This document shows positions 41,310 through 53,874 of a stretch of DNA of 64,000 nucleotides, piece by piece. The stretch lies in the NCBI GenBank assembly GCA_037693485.1, contig CM075351.1:73620001-73684000 (forward strand), read 5' to 3'. The position numbers and the translations under genes are program-made. The notes beneath the pieces are model-generated. The model had not been told where the DNA came from and ran no database searches. It was given only the letters and a program-made list of their open reading frames with translations. The DNA is from Kitagawia praeruptora (taxonomy: Eukaryota > Streptophyta > Magnoliopsida > Apiales > Apiaceae). Positions within the stretch are counted from its first letter, which is position 1. Each line of letters begins with the position of its first letter.

Positions 41310-44300
41310 ATGTCGACAAGCAAGTATGAAAGCATCAAAATTCCAATTCTCAAGAAAACTGAGTATCCAACATGAAAAGTGAAAATGATGATGTATCTGG
41401 AAGCAACTGATCCCGACTATCTTGATAGGATCAATGATGGACCATTTCTTCCAACAAGACTAGTTGCAAGAACAGAGACTCTCGCTGAACACTATGTCAT
41501 TAAGGCAAAGAGTGAGTGGACGACAGAGGAAAAGGCTCAAGTACTCAAAGATGCAAAGGTAAAAAATATTTTGCATAACAGTCTTGATAATGTCATGTCT
41601 AACAGGGTAATAGCATGCAAGACTGCAAAGGAAATTTGGGATACTTTGGAAACTCAATGCCAAGGTACTGAATCTATCAAAAGAAACAGAAGGGCTCTGT
41701 TGATTCAGGAGTATGAGCAGTTCGATGCTAAATCTGATGAAAGCCTTACTGATATGTATGATAGATTCTTGACTTTACTGAACAATCTATCACTAGTTGG
41801 CAAAGAGTATGATCCAGAGGACTCAAATACCAAGTTTCTCAGAGCCCTAACTGAGGAGTGGGATACTCAAGCTTCAATCATAAGGCATCAATATGATTTG
41901 AAGATGCTGTCTCTTGATGAAGTCTATGGAATGTTAAGAACCCATGATCTTGAGGTTCAACAGAGGAAGAACAAGAAAAATGTCAAATCAAAATCTATTG
42001 CTTTGAACGTTGAATCAAAATAAAAGGGAAAAGCTGAGGAGGTTTCTAACAGAAAGAGTAGAGTTGAAGAGTCAATTCCTGATGACTCATCATCAGATAC
42101 TGATACTGAGTCTGATCCTGATACTGATGATGACTCTACTGATTCTGATATGATGGAAATGGTTGCTATGATAGTCAAGGGCTTCAAGAAGATGAAGTTC
42201 AGAAAGGCTAGGAAGCAAGGGAAATTTCAGAAGAAAACCTTCAATGCTGACAAAGACAGGTACAAGAAGAAAGAAGGTAAAAGCAGCAAATTTGACAAGT
42301 CAAAAATCAGATGCTATAACTGTGATGGAATGGGTCATTTTGCAACTGAGTGCAAGAAGACCAAAACCAAAGCTCTCATTTCTTCAAGCAAGGATTGGAT
42401 GGACTCATCATCTGACTCTGAAGAAGAGAAAGTGAATTATGCTTTGATGGATAAAACTGATGAGACTTCTGCTGGTGAAAATATGGTATCTGAAATTTTG
42501 TTTGATTTTGATACTAATAATGTCTCTGAGTTAAGATCTTTTTTAAAATCTCTGCATATTAGTTTTAGGAGTCAATCTCTTGAAAATACTAGAATAAAAT
42601 CTGAAATGGCAGAGGTTGTTAAGAGAAATGATCATCTAGAAACTGAGTTAATTTTCTTGCAGGAAGTTCAAGCAGAATGTGATAATGCTAAACACATGAA
42701 ACTTGAAACAGAGTTTAAATGTAATGAACTTGAAGTGTAACTTAAAGAGGCAAATGAAAAACTCAGAACCTGGACACATTCTGGAACAAAAATTCATGAA
42801 ATTATTACTGATAAAAACTGGAAAGAGTGTCTAGGTTATAAGCCAGAGAATGAGAAAAAGGACAAAGAAAAGGTTGTTTCATCTAATCCAGGAAGAATTA
42901 TAGTTGATGACTCAACAAATCCAAAAACCTACAGATATGTCACAGACAGTACTAAAACCAAATTAAAACCTGTTAATTATGTGTATCCAAAGAATCCCAA
43001 ATCTACTTCAGAAAAGGGATCCACTTCTACACATCATTCTGAGTCTAGAACTGTCACAAACAAAAATGTAGGTCTGTTGTCCAAGAAACAATTAAGGGAT
43101 AGAATCTGTGATGTAACAGATAGGAAGAGAGTTTCAACTATCAAACGGAACAGGAATGGTAAAGTTGGAATAAACAAGGATAATAATTATAAGTATATTC
43201 CAAATGCACCAAGAAAAGTTTGCTTTATCTGTGGTAACTCTAATCATCTTGCTATTGATTGCAGGAGGAGTAAAAAGAAGCCAACTGTAGTTCCTAAGTC
43301 TGACATTAGGAATAAATCAGTATTTTATAAACCACAGAATCCTTGTTTCCATTGTGGCAGTAAATGGCATTCTATTTATACATGTGAAGAATACCATAAT
43401 TTGTACTATAATTATTATGAGCCTTTGCCTAAGTTCAATAAGAGTGCAAATTTTGGAAAAACAAAGAATTTGAATACTAATCATGCATCTGTTAAGAAAA
43501 AGATTAATTCTAATGGACTTAATCCTGATGAAGGTGTCTTTACAAGAAAAACTTCTGCTGCTAAAAATGTTAAGTTGCATGAAAAGAGAACCCAACAAGT
43601 GTGGGTTCTTAAAAATTCTAACTGAGTTCTTTGTGATTCTGATTGTAGGGTAAAAAGAAAAATGTGTTAGTCATGGATAGTGGATGCTCTGTGCACATGA
43701 CTGGAGACAAAACCTTGCTATCAGAATTTGAGGAGAAGGCTGGCCCAACTGTGTCTTATGGAGATGACAACATTGGACAAACTTTGGGATATGGCAGTAT
43801 TGTAATTGGAAATGTCATCATTGAAAAAGTAGCTCTGGTGAAAGGACTCAAGCACAATCTGTTAAGTGTTAGTCAAATCACAGACAGAGGTTATCGTGTC
43901 AATTTCAATGATACTCATTTTGAAATCTTCAGGAAAGGTTGCATTAACTGGTCAAAGACATGGTAACATTTATGAAGCCAACATTCACACCAATACTGAA
44001 AATCCAACTACATGCCTCATCAGTAAAGCTTCTGTAGATGAAAGTTGGAATTGGCATAAGAAGCTTTCTCATCTCAACTTCAACAATATAAATGAGTTGG
44101 TTAAGAAAGACTTGGTAAGAGGATTACCAAAGTCACTATATACTCCTGATGGACTCTGTGATGCTTGTCAGAAGGCTAAACAGAGAAGGACATCATTCAA
44201 GAGTAAATCTGAATCCTCAATTGATGAACCATATCACATGCTTCACCTTGACTTGTTTGGACCAGTGAATATTATGTCCATCAGTAAGAAAAGGTATACT

Positions 44301-46937
44301 CTAGTAATTGTTGATGAATATACTAGATTTACCTGGGTTTATTTTCTGCACAAAAAAGATGAAACTGTTGAAATACTGCTGGACCATGTAAGACTTATTG
44401 AAACTGGCACAAAATATAAAGTCAAGATTTTGAGAAGTGATAATGGGACTGAATTCAAGAATTCAGCAATGGAAGAGTTCTGCAAATACAAAGGAATAGT
44501 TCAACAATTCTCTGCTCCTGGCACACCTCAGCAAAATGGAGTAGTTGAATGAAAGAACAGGACTCTTATTGAAGCTGGCAGAACTATGTTGGAGGAAGCT
44601 AAACTACCTACATATTTCTGGGCAGAAGCAGTCAACACAGCATGCTACACTCAGAACATCACTCTAATCAATAGACATGGTGTAACTCCTTATCAGATGA
44701 TTAAGGAAAAGAAGCCAAGTTTGAAGCATTTACATGTGTTTGGCTGCAAGTGCTTTGTTCTAAGACCTCATCCTGAACAGCTAGGAAAATTTGAGACAAA
44801 AGCTGATGAGGCCATCTTTATTGGCTATCCAACAACAAGAGCCTTTAAAGTCTACAATCTAAGAACAAAGACAGTCATGGAGTCTATTAATGTATCTTTT
44901 GATGATAGAAAGATAACAGGGATTATAGAAGACTCTCATGATAGTTTGATCTTTGCAAATGAAGCTACCAAGAATTCTGATGAAGTCATGTCAGATACTG
45001 ATACTTTGTCAGATCCTGACGATCAATCAATTCCTGATCGAATATCAGTTACTGATGACGACTCAAATAATGTAAATATTGAGGGGGAGCAAGAGCAAGA
45101 CATCACCAGTACTGATACAACTCAAACATCAAGCAGAGACTCATCAGAAACAGATTTAAGTGACAATCTTGACAGCATATCAGGAAGAGATAGCACTATC
45201 TTAGGGGGAGCTTCTAGCAATTCTAGTTCTTTTGAAGATAACACCAATCCAGGGGGAGCATCCAGTTCAAGAAACGACTTACCATCATCAAGGAAATGGA
45301 CTAAAAGTCATACTCCTGATTTAATCATTGGGAATCCTGAAGCAGGTGTTAAGACAAGAAGTGCAACTCAGAATGAATGCTTATACAATAACTTTCTGTC
45401 AAAGGAGGAGCCTAAGAAAGTTGAAGATGCACTTAAGGATACTGATTGGGTGACAGCTATGCAAGAAGAACTGAATGAGTTTGAAAGAAATGAAGTCTAG
45501 AAACTAGTACCAAGGCCCAAGGGTAGGTCTATTGTGGGTACTAAGTGGGTATTCAGAAACAAGACAGATTCAGATGGTACAATTATAAGGAACAAAGCAA
45601 GACTAGTAGCAAAGGGGTATTCTCAACAGGAAGGAATAGATTATGATGAGACTTTTGCTCCTGTTGCAAGACTAGAGGCCATCAGAATTTTTCTGGCATA
45701 TGCAGCCCACAAGAAGTTCAAAGTATTCCAGATGGATGTAAAAAGTGCATTTCTCAATGGAGAATTGGAAGAGGAGGTATATGTTGAGCAACCTCCTGGC
45801 TTCATTGATTCCAAATATCCAGATCATGTCTATAGACTGGATAAAGCACTTTATGGACTAAAGCAAGCTCCAAGAGCCTGGTATGAAACCCTAGCTCAAT
45901 TCTTACTGGAAAGTGGATTCAATAGAGGTACAATTGATAAAACCTTGTTTTATTTGAATCATGGTAAGGATTTGCTGTTAGTTCAAATATATGTTTATGA
46001 TATCATTTTTGGGTCAACTAACTCTAAGCTGTGTGAGAAGTTTTCAAAGCTAATGCAGTCTAGATATCAAATGAGCATGATGGGAGAAATGAGCTATTTC
46101 TTAGGTCTGCAAGTTAAACAGACTGATGATGGGATTTTTATCAATCAGTCAAAGTACACAAAGAATTTACTGAAAAGGTTTAACATGCAAGACAGCTCTA
46201 CAGCTTCAACTCCTATAGCTACAGCTACAAAGCTTGATCCTGATCAAGGAACTGAGGTAGATGTAACCAACTACAGAGGGATGATTGGCTCACTCTTATA
46301 TCTAACTGCTAGCAGACCAGATATCATGTATGCAACCTGTCTATGTGCAAGATTTCAAGCAAATCCCAAGGAACCACATCTCATTGCAGTGAAAAGAATT
46401 TTCAGATATCTTAAGGGCACTTCTTCTCTTGGCCTTTGGTATGCTAGAGAATCAGACTTTAGTTTATGTGGTTACTCAGATGCTGATTTTGCAGGATGCA
46501 AAATAGACAGGAAAAGTACTTCAGGCAGTTGTCAGTTTCTTGGAGGAAGACTAGTTTCTTGGTTTAGTAAAAAGCAAAAGTCTATCTCTACATCAACTGC
46601 AGAAGCTGAGTACATTGCTGCTGGAAGCTGTTGTGCTCAGATCATGTGGATGAGAAATCAGCTAATGGACTATGGTTTGTCATTTTCAAAAATACCTATT
46701 TATTGTGATAACCAAAGTGCTATTGCTATGACAGGAAATCCAGTTCAACATTCTCTTACAAAGCACATCAGTATCAGGTATCACTTCATAAGAGAACAAG
46801 TACTGGAAGGGACAATTGAACTTCATTTTGTTCCTACTGATCAACAGTTAGCTGATATATTCACCAAACCACTACCTGAGAATACTTTTACAAAGTTGGT
46901 GAATGAACTTGGAATGGTAAACTATGGCAGTACTTGA
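41310..46937 (+). pseudogene. gag-pol: S2 gag-pol, multiply interrupted
   Basis: Start ATG at 41310 (MSTSKYESIK). Gag has a UBN2-like part, then three CCHC knuckles near 42312, 43221 and 43343, with a coiled-coil stretch between the first two. Protease has DSGCS near 43680. Integrase has its HHCC finger near 44055-44170 and a SDNGTEF block. RT and RNase H run to the stop at 46935-46937. Stops lie near 41373, 42021, 42738, 43623, 44550 and 45498. The protease region (about 43640-43930) reads in a shifted frame. The RT active site reads YVYD instead of YVDD, near 45990. It cannot make a working polyprotein. Confidence 0.94.
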
Positions 46938-48170
46938 GAGAAAGAAGTCATCAGATACTGACGACTTGCAAATACTGATGGAAAGTCAATCCTGACAGTG
47001 GTCAATGCCAAATCCTGATGCGATGATTCGATCATCAGTATTATGTTCAGAATCTAACTGTCTTCGTTTTATCTCAATTTCCTGATTCAAGCTATGATTA
47101 ATGTTATTGAACTCCTGATAATGTGATCACTTTAATTAGTCCTCATACTTATTTCTCAGATAACATGATAAATCAGGAAAACATTGAATAGAATAGAGAG
47201 ACTAAATTTTTCATTGATAATAAGAAAGAGATTACATTCAGATTACATCTTTTTGCTCTCTATCTACTAATCTATTCAACAGGAAATAAAAGACCAATCC
47301 ACTCCATTGTTAGTAGCCATCCCAGATCCCATCTTTGCCACTTTGTTTGGGTGGAAGTTGACAGGGATAAGGTTATTTTTGGTGACATATTCATTAACAA
47401 TGGTTGATGGAGTTGGATGAGGATGCCTTAGATGAAAGCCATGCTAATGTTGCTTGAAGGGCAGCATCGATGTCGATCACTTTTGCAGGTTTTTCCTTCT
47501 CGAATTCTTCGAGACCTGCATCCATTTGTAACCAGAGAGTCTCAAGTTGTCTTTCCCAGTCGAAAGCATCAAACTCTTCACGAGTATAGCTAAATATGTC
47601 TCTTTTCTCTAAGAGATGAAGATTCTTCTCTTTGATGGTAAGGTTCGACATTGTTGTAAAATTTTGCTGTAAAGGGTTTTTCTTATTTTCTTCAGGAGAG
47701 AATGAAGAGTTAAGGAAGTAAGTGGACAAGTCTCTAAGATTAAATAGAGAAGGGTGGAACAAGAATATGAAACGATTCATATTTCTAGTGTAAGTACCAG
47801 GTATTATTTGATTGTGATGTTTTAAATTTCTTTATTTAAAACAAAATTACCATGTTTTATTTTAATCACAATCTTATTTCTAAAATAATACAAGCGCGTG
47901 TGTTTCACTCGATCATTACATATAGTTACAGATGTAAGTCGTGACGCGTGCAATCATCACCACTCTCTCACGTAATTTGGTCCATCACTCCAGTATAAAC
48001 GAATGATTTACTGACACCTGTTTGAGAAATCATAAGTATTGTCCAAATATCAAATTAGTTTTCTAATTGATTTATTATTCTCAAAACCATCAGTAAAACA
48101 TCGTCTCTCTATCTCTGCACTCTCAATCCCTAATTTCAAAATTAGCGTAATTCTTGTGTTTGAAATTCCA
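46938..48170 (+). other. S2 spacer between pol and env-like frame
   Basis: About 1.2 kb with no sense ORF until the env-like start. It holds an antisense ORF at 47394-47780. The 47208-47280 stretch resembles 3050-3130 of S1. Confidence 0.6.
47394..47780 (-). CDS. Antisense ORF in the S2 pol-env spacer, 128 aa or 86 aa
   Basis: On the strand opposite the element. A start at 47780 gives 128 codons. An internal ATG at 47651 gives 86 codons opening MSNLTIKEKN and looks the better start, because the segment before it is low-complexity. The product is acidic, with several Trp and Leu (DWERQLETLWLQMDAGL) in what may be two amphipathic helices. An A/T-rich TTTAAATAAAG string about 50 bases upstream of the longer start could be a promoter. 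No family recognised. S1 has an antisense ORF at the same place. Confidence 0.45.
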   Translation of the reverse strand: MNRFIFLFHPSLFNLRDLSTYFLNSSFSPEENKKNPLQQNFTTMSNLTIKEKNLHLLEKRDIFSYTREEFDAFDWERQLETLWLQMDAGLEEFEKEKPAKVIDIDAALQATLAWLSSKASSSNSINHC

Positions 48171-51100
48171 ATGGAGAATTTATCTTTCATGAACAGCAAG
48201 GTGGTAATCAATGGAGTTACTTTTAACACAAATAACTTCACTGCAGTTCTAGATCATCAGGACTTGCCTAATGATTTCCACATTATTCAGGACTTTTTGG
48301 CCTCAAGCCCAATCAATTATGCTCTAACCCAACCTGCCAAGATATCTTTTAAGTCTGTAATGCAGGTTTGGAACACAAGTGTTTTTGGGAAAGGACTTTC
48401 ATCAGAAAAGCCTCAAATGAGTTTTGAGTATAATAATGTTACATACTATGTGACTCCTGAGGTTGTCGCTGAAGCCCTACACTTACCATCAATTATTGGT
48501 AAGCCAGTATTCAAAGTTCCTGATTCAAGACTCCTTGAGTATGTTGTAAGTTTGGGTTACAATGGAACGCCAAAGAAGTTTGGAGAACTCTACAGAACAA
48601 AGCTTAAGAAGGAATGGAATTTCTTCTTTGACACTATCAGCAGATGTTTCTTGAATAAAGTGTCAAACTTTGATGCTTTACCCACAGGTTCAGCCAAAAT
48701 TGGGTATTCTCTAATTCATGATCTCTCATTTGATTATGGGTCTTTTATACTAAAGGCATTAAGTGAAAGAAAAGCAGATAAATGTGGTTATGTTTGCTTT
48801 CTTAGATTTTTCCAATTAATATTCTCTCACTTATGTCCTCATGCTGTTTTTTAGAATGATACAATTTTGCCTATATGTAAAATCTCAGAAAACAATATAA
48901 AGAGTCTAATCAATTCTGATAAGGCAAATAAGTTTGATGGAACTCCATACATTCCTGATGAAGTATGGTCTCTTTTAAGAAAGAGGATGCCTATTCAATA
49001 TGGCCCAGCAACTAGTGCTATGGGACAGGACCTTACACATCCTATTCCTGACACAAGCACACAACCTAAACACTCTTCTAAACAGTCAACCACCTCTGGT
49101 GTCTCACAAAAGGCATCAGTTGTAAAATCAAAGAAATTAGCTAGATCTGATGTGTCTGAGAGGCAATCAGGATCAAAGGATTTCTCCACTCCAACTCACT
49201 CCAAAATGAAGTTACAAGGGGGTGAACAAGGGGCACTAGGTGTATCTGGTCCGAATAAAGAAACAGGAGTGAAGAGGAAAATTGGTCAAAGAGCTGTTTC
49301 TGATTCTGATTCTGATAATGACACAATGCCTATATCAGTCTTGATGAAGAAAAAGGAGATTGATGTTGTTGATACTAGAGAAGTGGCTGTCTCTGAAAAG
49401 CCGAAGAAAAGAAGAAGATTAATCAGCAAAGGCAAATTTGTTATTCACACAGAATTACTGAATCTTACTGATGCTATGGAGAGCAATCCTGATGTATCTA
49501 TTAATCAGGACGGATCATCAGTTCCTGACGCTACTGCTAATCCTGACATCTCTACTCCTGATAATTCACCTGTGAAGACTGTTGAGATCTCTGATTCTCC
49601 AGCACATGCATCTCCAAAGAGAAGAATTATTGAGGTGTCTGTTGATCAAGTAAATGCTATTGCTGCTCAGTTGGGTTTCAAACCTTCACCACTTGAAAAT
49701 AAAATTGCTGAAGCAAACGTTTTTCATAGACAGAAGAAACAGAGGACTACTATGTCATCTCTGAGAGGATCTAGCCCACAAGAACCTGAACTTCAAAGGA
49801 GTTCAAAAGCTATTGTAGATCCAGTCACACAAGAACCACCTACTCAAAGTGTAGGTGCAGACATTTCTGAAGGAATAGTCACACAAGAACCATCTTCTCA
49901 AAGTGAAGATGCTGGCAAAATCACATCAGCAGGGGAGTTTCCTGACAATGCTCAAGGGGCTTCTGGAATTGAAAATGAACTAGCTAGAAGTCTGGCAGAC
50001 AAAGCTGCTCATGATTTGCACATTGCTGAATGTGATGAAGTGATTGCTGACACTGCATTTGAGGGAAGCACACAAGAACCTTTGACTCAAAGTGTTGAAG
50101 AAGCTTCAAAACCTCAGACTACACAAGAACCATCAGTAGCTAATACTGATTCAAGTCATGCTATAGTTGCAGTGGTTGATCCTGATGTAAGTACTACTGA
50201 TCCACTAATTCCATTGCTTATTGAGCCAATTTCTGCAAGGCCAATGGATTCTTTAACTACTTCGTCAGGTAACATCTCTATCTCTACTTCCTTTACTACT
50301 GATAGTATGATTACAGATAGACCTGATAAAAGGGATACCTCTATTTGTATGACTTCAGACCACTCCTCTCAGCCACCTCTTATTTCTTCACATTTAATGA
50401 GTCAGAGCCTTTCTTGTGAGATTGAAAGTGAACATTTAGAGAAAAAGAAGAGTGATGAGAGGCAGTCTCCTGAACTGGCAAAAGGAGAGGTAGAACAGAG
50501 TGAGAAGTTGTTAACTTCTAGTGAGGTGGCAGTTACTATTGACAGTAACTTAGGTAACATTGTGAGAAGTGATGAGATCACTTTAAAAGAAATGAGAGAT
50601 TTAGGAAATGTTACTAATCTGTCTGCAGGACATCAGGCTTCACCAGCTGCATCTACTGGTGATTTGAAAATGAAAGGTGTTATGCATCCTAATGATAATG
50701 TTGATGATAAACTTCCTGAGGCTGGTGATAGCTCAGATGATGATGATGATCATGCTAATGCTGATCCTGAGACAATTCAAATGCAGGCAGCAATAAAAGC
50801 AAGTCTCCTTTCTACTTATGGGTCTTCGAGTAGGTACATGCAGTCTGTTACTCAAGAAGAATTCAGAGGGGAGTACAGTTCTATTCTTCCTCCTGATACT
50901 CGAGCTGCAAGGGGATATGAATGGGATACTGAATGGAATCAGCCGAATGCTGAGATGAATTTTCAAAATGCTCTTTTTCATTCTGGTCATATTGCCACAA
51001 GGATGCTTACTCCTGAACTCAAGGCTCTTCTCAAAACTAATGCTCTTCTAGCAAAGGGATTGAAGAGTGAGATTGACTCTATGAAGGCTGTTACTGATAA

Positions 51101-53291
51101 ATTTCAAGCGGGTATTCAAATATCTGTTTCTATATCTGCTACTGCTTCTCAAGCACGTCTTCTTGCTGATGATATTAAAGCACTTGAAAAGAAGATGGAT
51201 TCCAGAATGACTGTCTTGGAATCAAAAGTTGATAATATTGATGAAACCCTCAAGCTTATCTTATCTTTCTTCATTGAAGAAGATGCTGATGTCAAAAAGG
51301 GGGAGAAGATAGTCAAAACAAAATGCTCACCTAATCCAGTTGTACAAAAGGATGATGATAATTCTGGAAATGATGGTGGTGCTAAGTCACATAAAGTTGA
51401 AACCTCTGATGCTGCTTTAGTAACAAAGAGATCTAATACTCAAACTAGGCAGTCAACTCATGTTTCTAGATCTGGTAAGAAGACAGTGACAATAATGGTG
51501 CAATCTCAGAATCCAAAAGAAGAACAGTTCGTGACACCTGGTCAAACTCTGTCAACTATTCCTGAGGATGATGTGTATGTGGAACAGGATGAAGATGCTG
51601 CTAATCTGTTTCATGAACTTGACACTGGGGATGGTCGTGTTCTTAAACTGTTTCATAAAGACAAAAGAGTTCAACAGTATCATGCTGAGAAGGCACTTAT
51701 CTTATCTACTGGAGATAATCCAAACATGACTACTGATGAGTTCTTAGAAGAACAGAACAGGATTCTTGGAGAGATTGCAAAACAAAATGAAGCTCCTACT
51801 GCAAGAAGAGGAAGAGGCAGAGGAGGAAGATACAGAAGTAGAGGAAGATTATCTGCTCAAACAAGTAAAAGGCAAACAAGATCTAGTGGAATCAAATTAA
51901 AAGATGTTTCTGAAAATGAAAAGAAGAAAACTCCATTATCTCTTGCACTAATTCCAGACAACAGATTCAATGCTCCTGAAGAAATTGAAGAGGAGATATT
52001 GCCTTTAAAAAGAAAGAGCAAGGTTGCTGTTCAATCTACTACATCTAATGAGAAGTCAGTCTTTGGTTCAATTCCTGATGTTGTTTCTGATTCTGAAGAA
52101 GTTGAAATTTTAAAAGAACTTAAGATTATGATTCTTAAGGTTGTGGTTGAATTTCACAATATGGAAGTTATTGAAGATACACTGATGTATGAACAAGAGA
52201 ACTTCAGAAGATTTGAAAGAGAAAGTGAAATCAGAGCTAAAGCCAGAGAAGCAGAAAGGATAACAACCAGAGATTACTTGAGAAATGTTTATAGATCAGA
52301 CAGGAAGTTATGGTATGATGAAAGTAAATCTGTTCCTGAACATCATCAGTATTATCCAACAGATGAGAAGAAGAAGAGTAAGAAAAAGGAGAAGAATGAG
52401 TGTGATTATAGGAAACCGATTGTTTTCAAATCTGCAGGACTGATAACAGAGTCTTCTTTGATTAATGAATCTTTATCGATTGTTAAATCAAAGTCTACTA
52501 CATTTATTGTTGAAAATCCACCAAAATGGGTAAGTATGCAATCTGGTTTGAAAGGATTGGAACCTGGCACAAGATGAGGCATTGGGTATGATAATGCACA
52601 GGTTGTTTTCATTGTTCAAACTGATCAACATGCTCTAGTTGACAAGATTGGTGATGAGTTAACTGTTGATCATCTCTGGAAACTTGAAGCTGTTGCTATC
52701 ATTGCTGATTGTCATGCTGGTGCAAAGAAAATAGAAAAGATGTTGTACTTCATGAAAGATAGAAGTGTAAAGAAGATTCCTATTCATGAGTTGTTGTGCA
52801 AATCTGCAAAAGAGCTTAAATATGTTCTGTATCTTCTCAGAAGTAAAAGAATCAATGTCAAAGAAAGAGAAGTTTACTACAATTGGTTTGTTATGATTTA
52901 CAGGACAATCAGACAGAGATTTATGGATGGAGGAACGAGGTATGATGGCAATTATATTCCTATGTACTTAAATTTAAGAGACATAGAAGTTGAAATGAAG
53001 AAAGGTACTGCTGTTAGAGAAGTGTATCTAGGCATGGAATAACTGTCTCTAAATCCAGATGGGAAGGAAATTGCTTATGTGTTGCTAGGTGATTTAGATC
53101 TTCCAAGAAGCTCAATTCAGAATCTCAGGGCAGCTATCTATCAGATTAATGAGGAAGATGAAGGACTCAAAAATCTGAAGAAGAAACTAATTCAAATTCT
53201 TGAAAGCAAGGAAGAAGAATTGATATCTGATTTCTTGAAGTTGAATATGTTTTATCAAAAAAATTCTAAAACTGTTCCTGATGATTTCTAG
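48171..53291 (+). pseudogene. S2 env-like frame, about 1706 codons with three stops
   Basis: The ATG at 48171 (MENLSFMNSK) opens one frame that persists to a TAG at 53289-53291. It is broken by stops at 48852-48854, 52575-52577 and 53040-53042. The N-terminal 230 codons resemble the start of the S1 env-like protein. A long Ser/Thr/Glu-rich region follows, with repeated TQEP-type segments (about 49820-50130). A coiled coil lies near 51020-51270, and an RGRGRGGRYRSRGR-like basic patch near 51805. The part after the coiled coil is absent from S1. No signal peptide or clear membrane span seen. Confidence 0.85.
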
Positions 53292-53358
53292 AAGGTATTT
53301 TGTTTTGAGTTTTTGACATCTTTGAATCACGGAATTTGTGCTTTGTTTCATAAAGAAC

Positions 53359-53372
53359 AAATTGGGGGAGAT
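53359..53372 (+). promoter_or_regulatory. S2 polypurine tract
   Basis: AAATTGGGGGAGAT-type run abutting the 3' LTR. Similar GGGGGAG runs occur upstream at about 45083, 45203, 45252 and 51299. Confidence 0.85.
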
Positions 53373-53874
53373 TGTTAGATATTGATTCATGTGATGATCA
53401 GGATCTGGGCATTACTGATCAGATACTGATGCTGACGTCATCAGTAATACAACGTCAGTATTGGACTATTATCAGGATTAGAAGCTGGTCAGTATTTCGT
53501 GAAGATTCTCATCAGACCAGAGATCAAGGAAGATTGATATGTCGGTTCCTAGATTATAGGAAGGCAGCTATCATACAAGATATGCATTCAGAGATATATG
53601 TAATTGATTTAGAATATCTTGTAATTGATAGTGTAACTGTGTACTCTATATAAACACAGTTTAGGTTTTACATTAAAGTAATCGCTTACACGATTTATCT
53701 TGTAACCTAGCAGCTCTTAAGAACATAAGAATTTCTTAAGAGAGTTTTGTAACAGCTTTATATCAGAATTAATAAAGCTGTTATTGATTCATACTTGTGT
53801 TATTTGTTTAAGTCGAAAATCTTATACAATTGTATTCAACCCCCCCTTCTACAATTGTTATTTACTGGGCAACA
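53373..53874 (+). repeat. S2 3' LTR, 502 bp
   Basis: Partner of 40760-41260, one base longer through a C-run. It ends CTGGGCAACA and is followed by TACAC. Confidence 0.95.

Larger units (their letters stand above)
40760..53874 (+). mobile_element. Sirevirus S2, 13.1 kb, full length but disabled
   Basis: LTRs at 40760-41260 and 53373-53874 differ by two substitutions and one C in a C-run. A perfect TACAC duplication flanks the element (40755-40759 and 53875-53879). It has an initiator-Met primer site, gag-pol, a spacer with an antisense ORF, a very long env-like frame and a polypurine tract. The coding regions carry many stops and frame changes in spite of the young LTRs. Confidence 0.96.
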
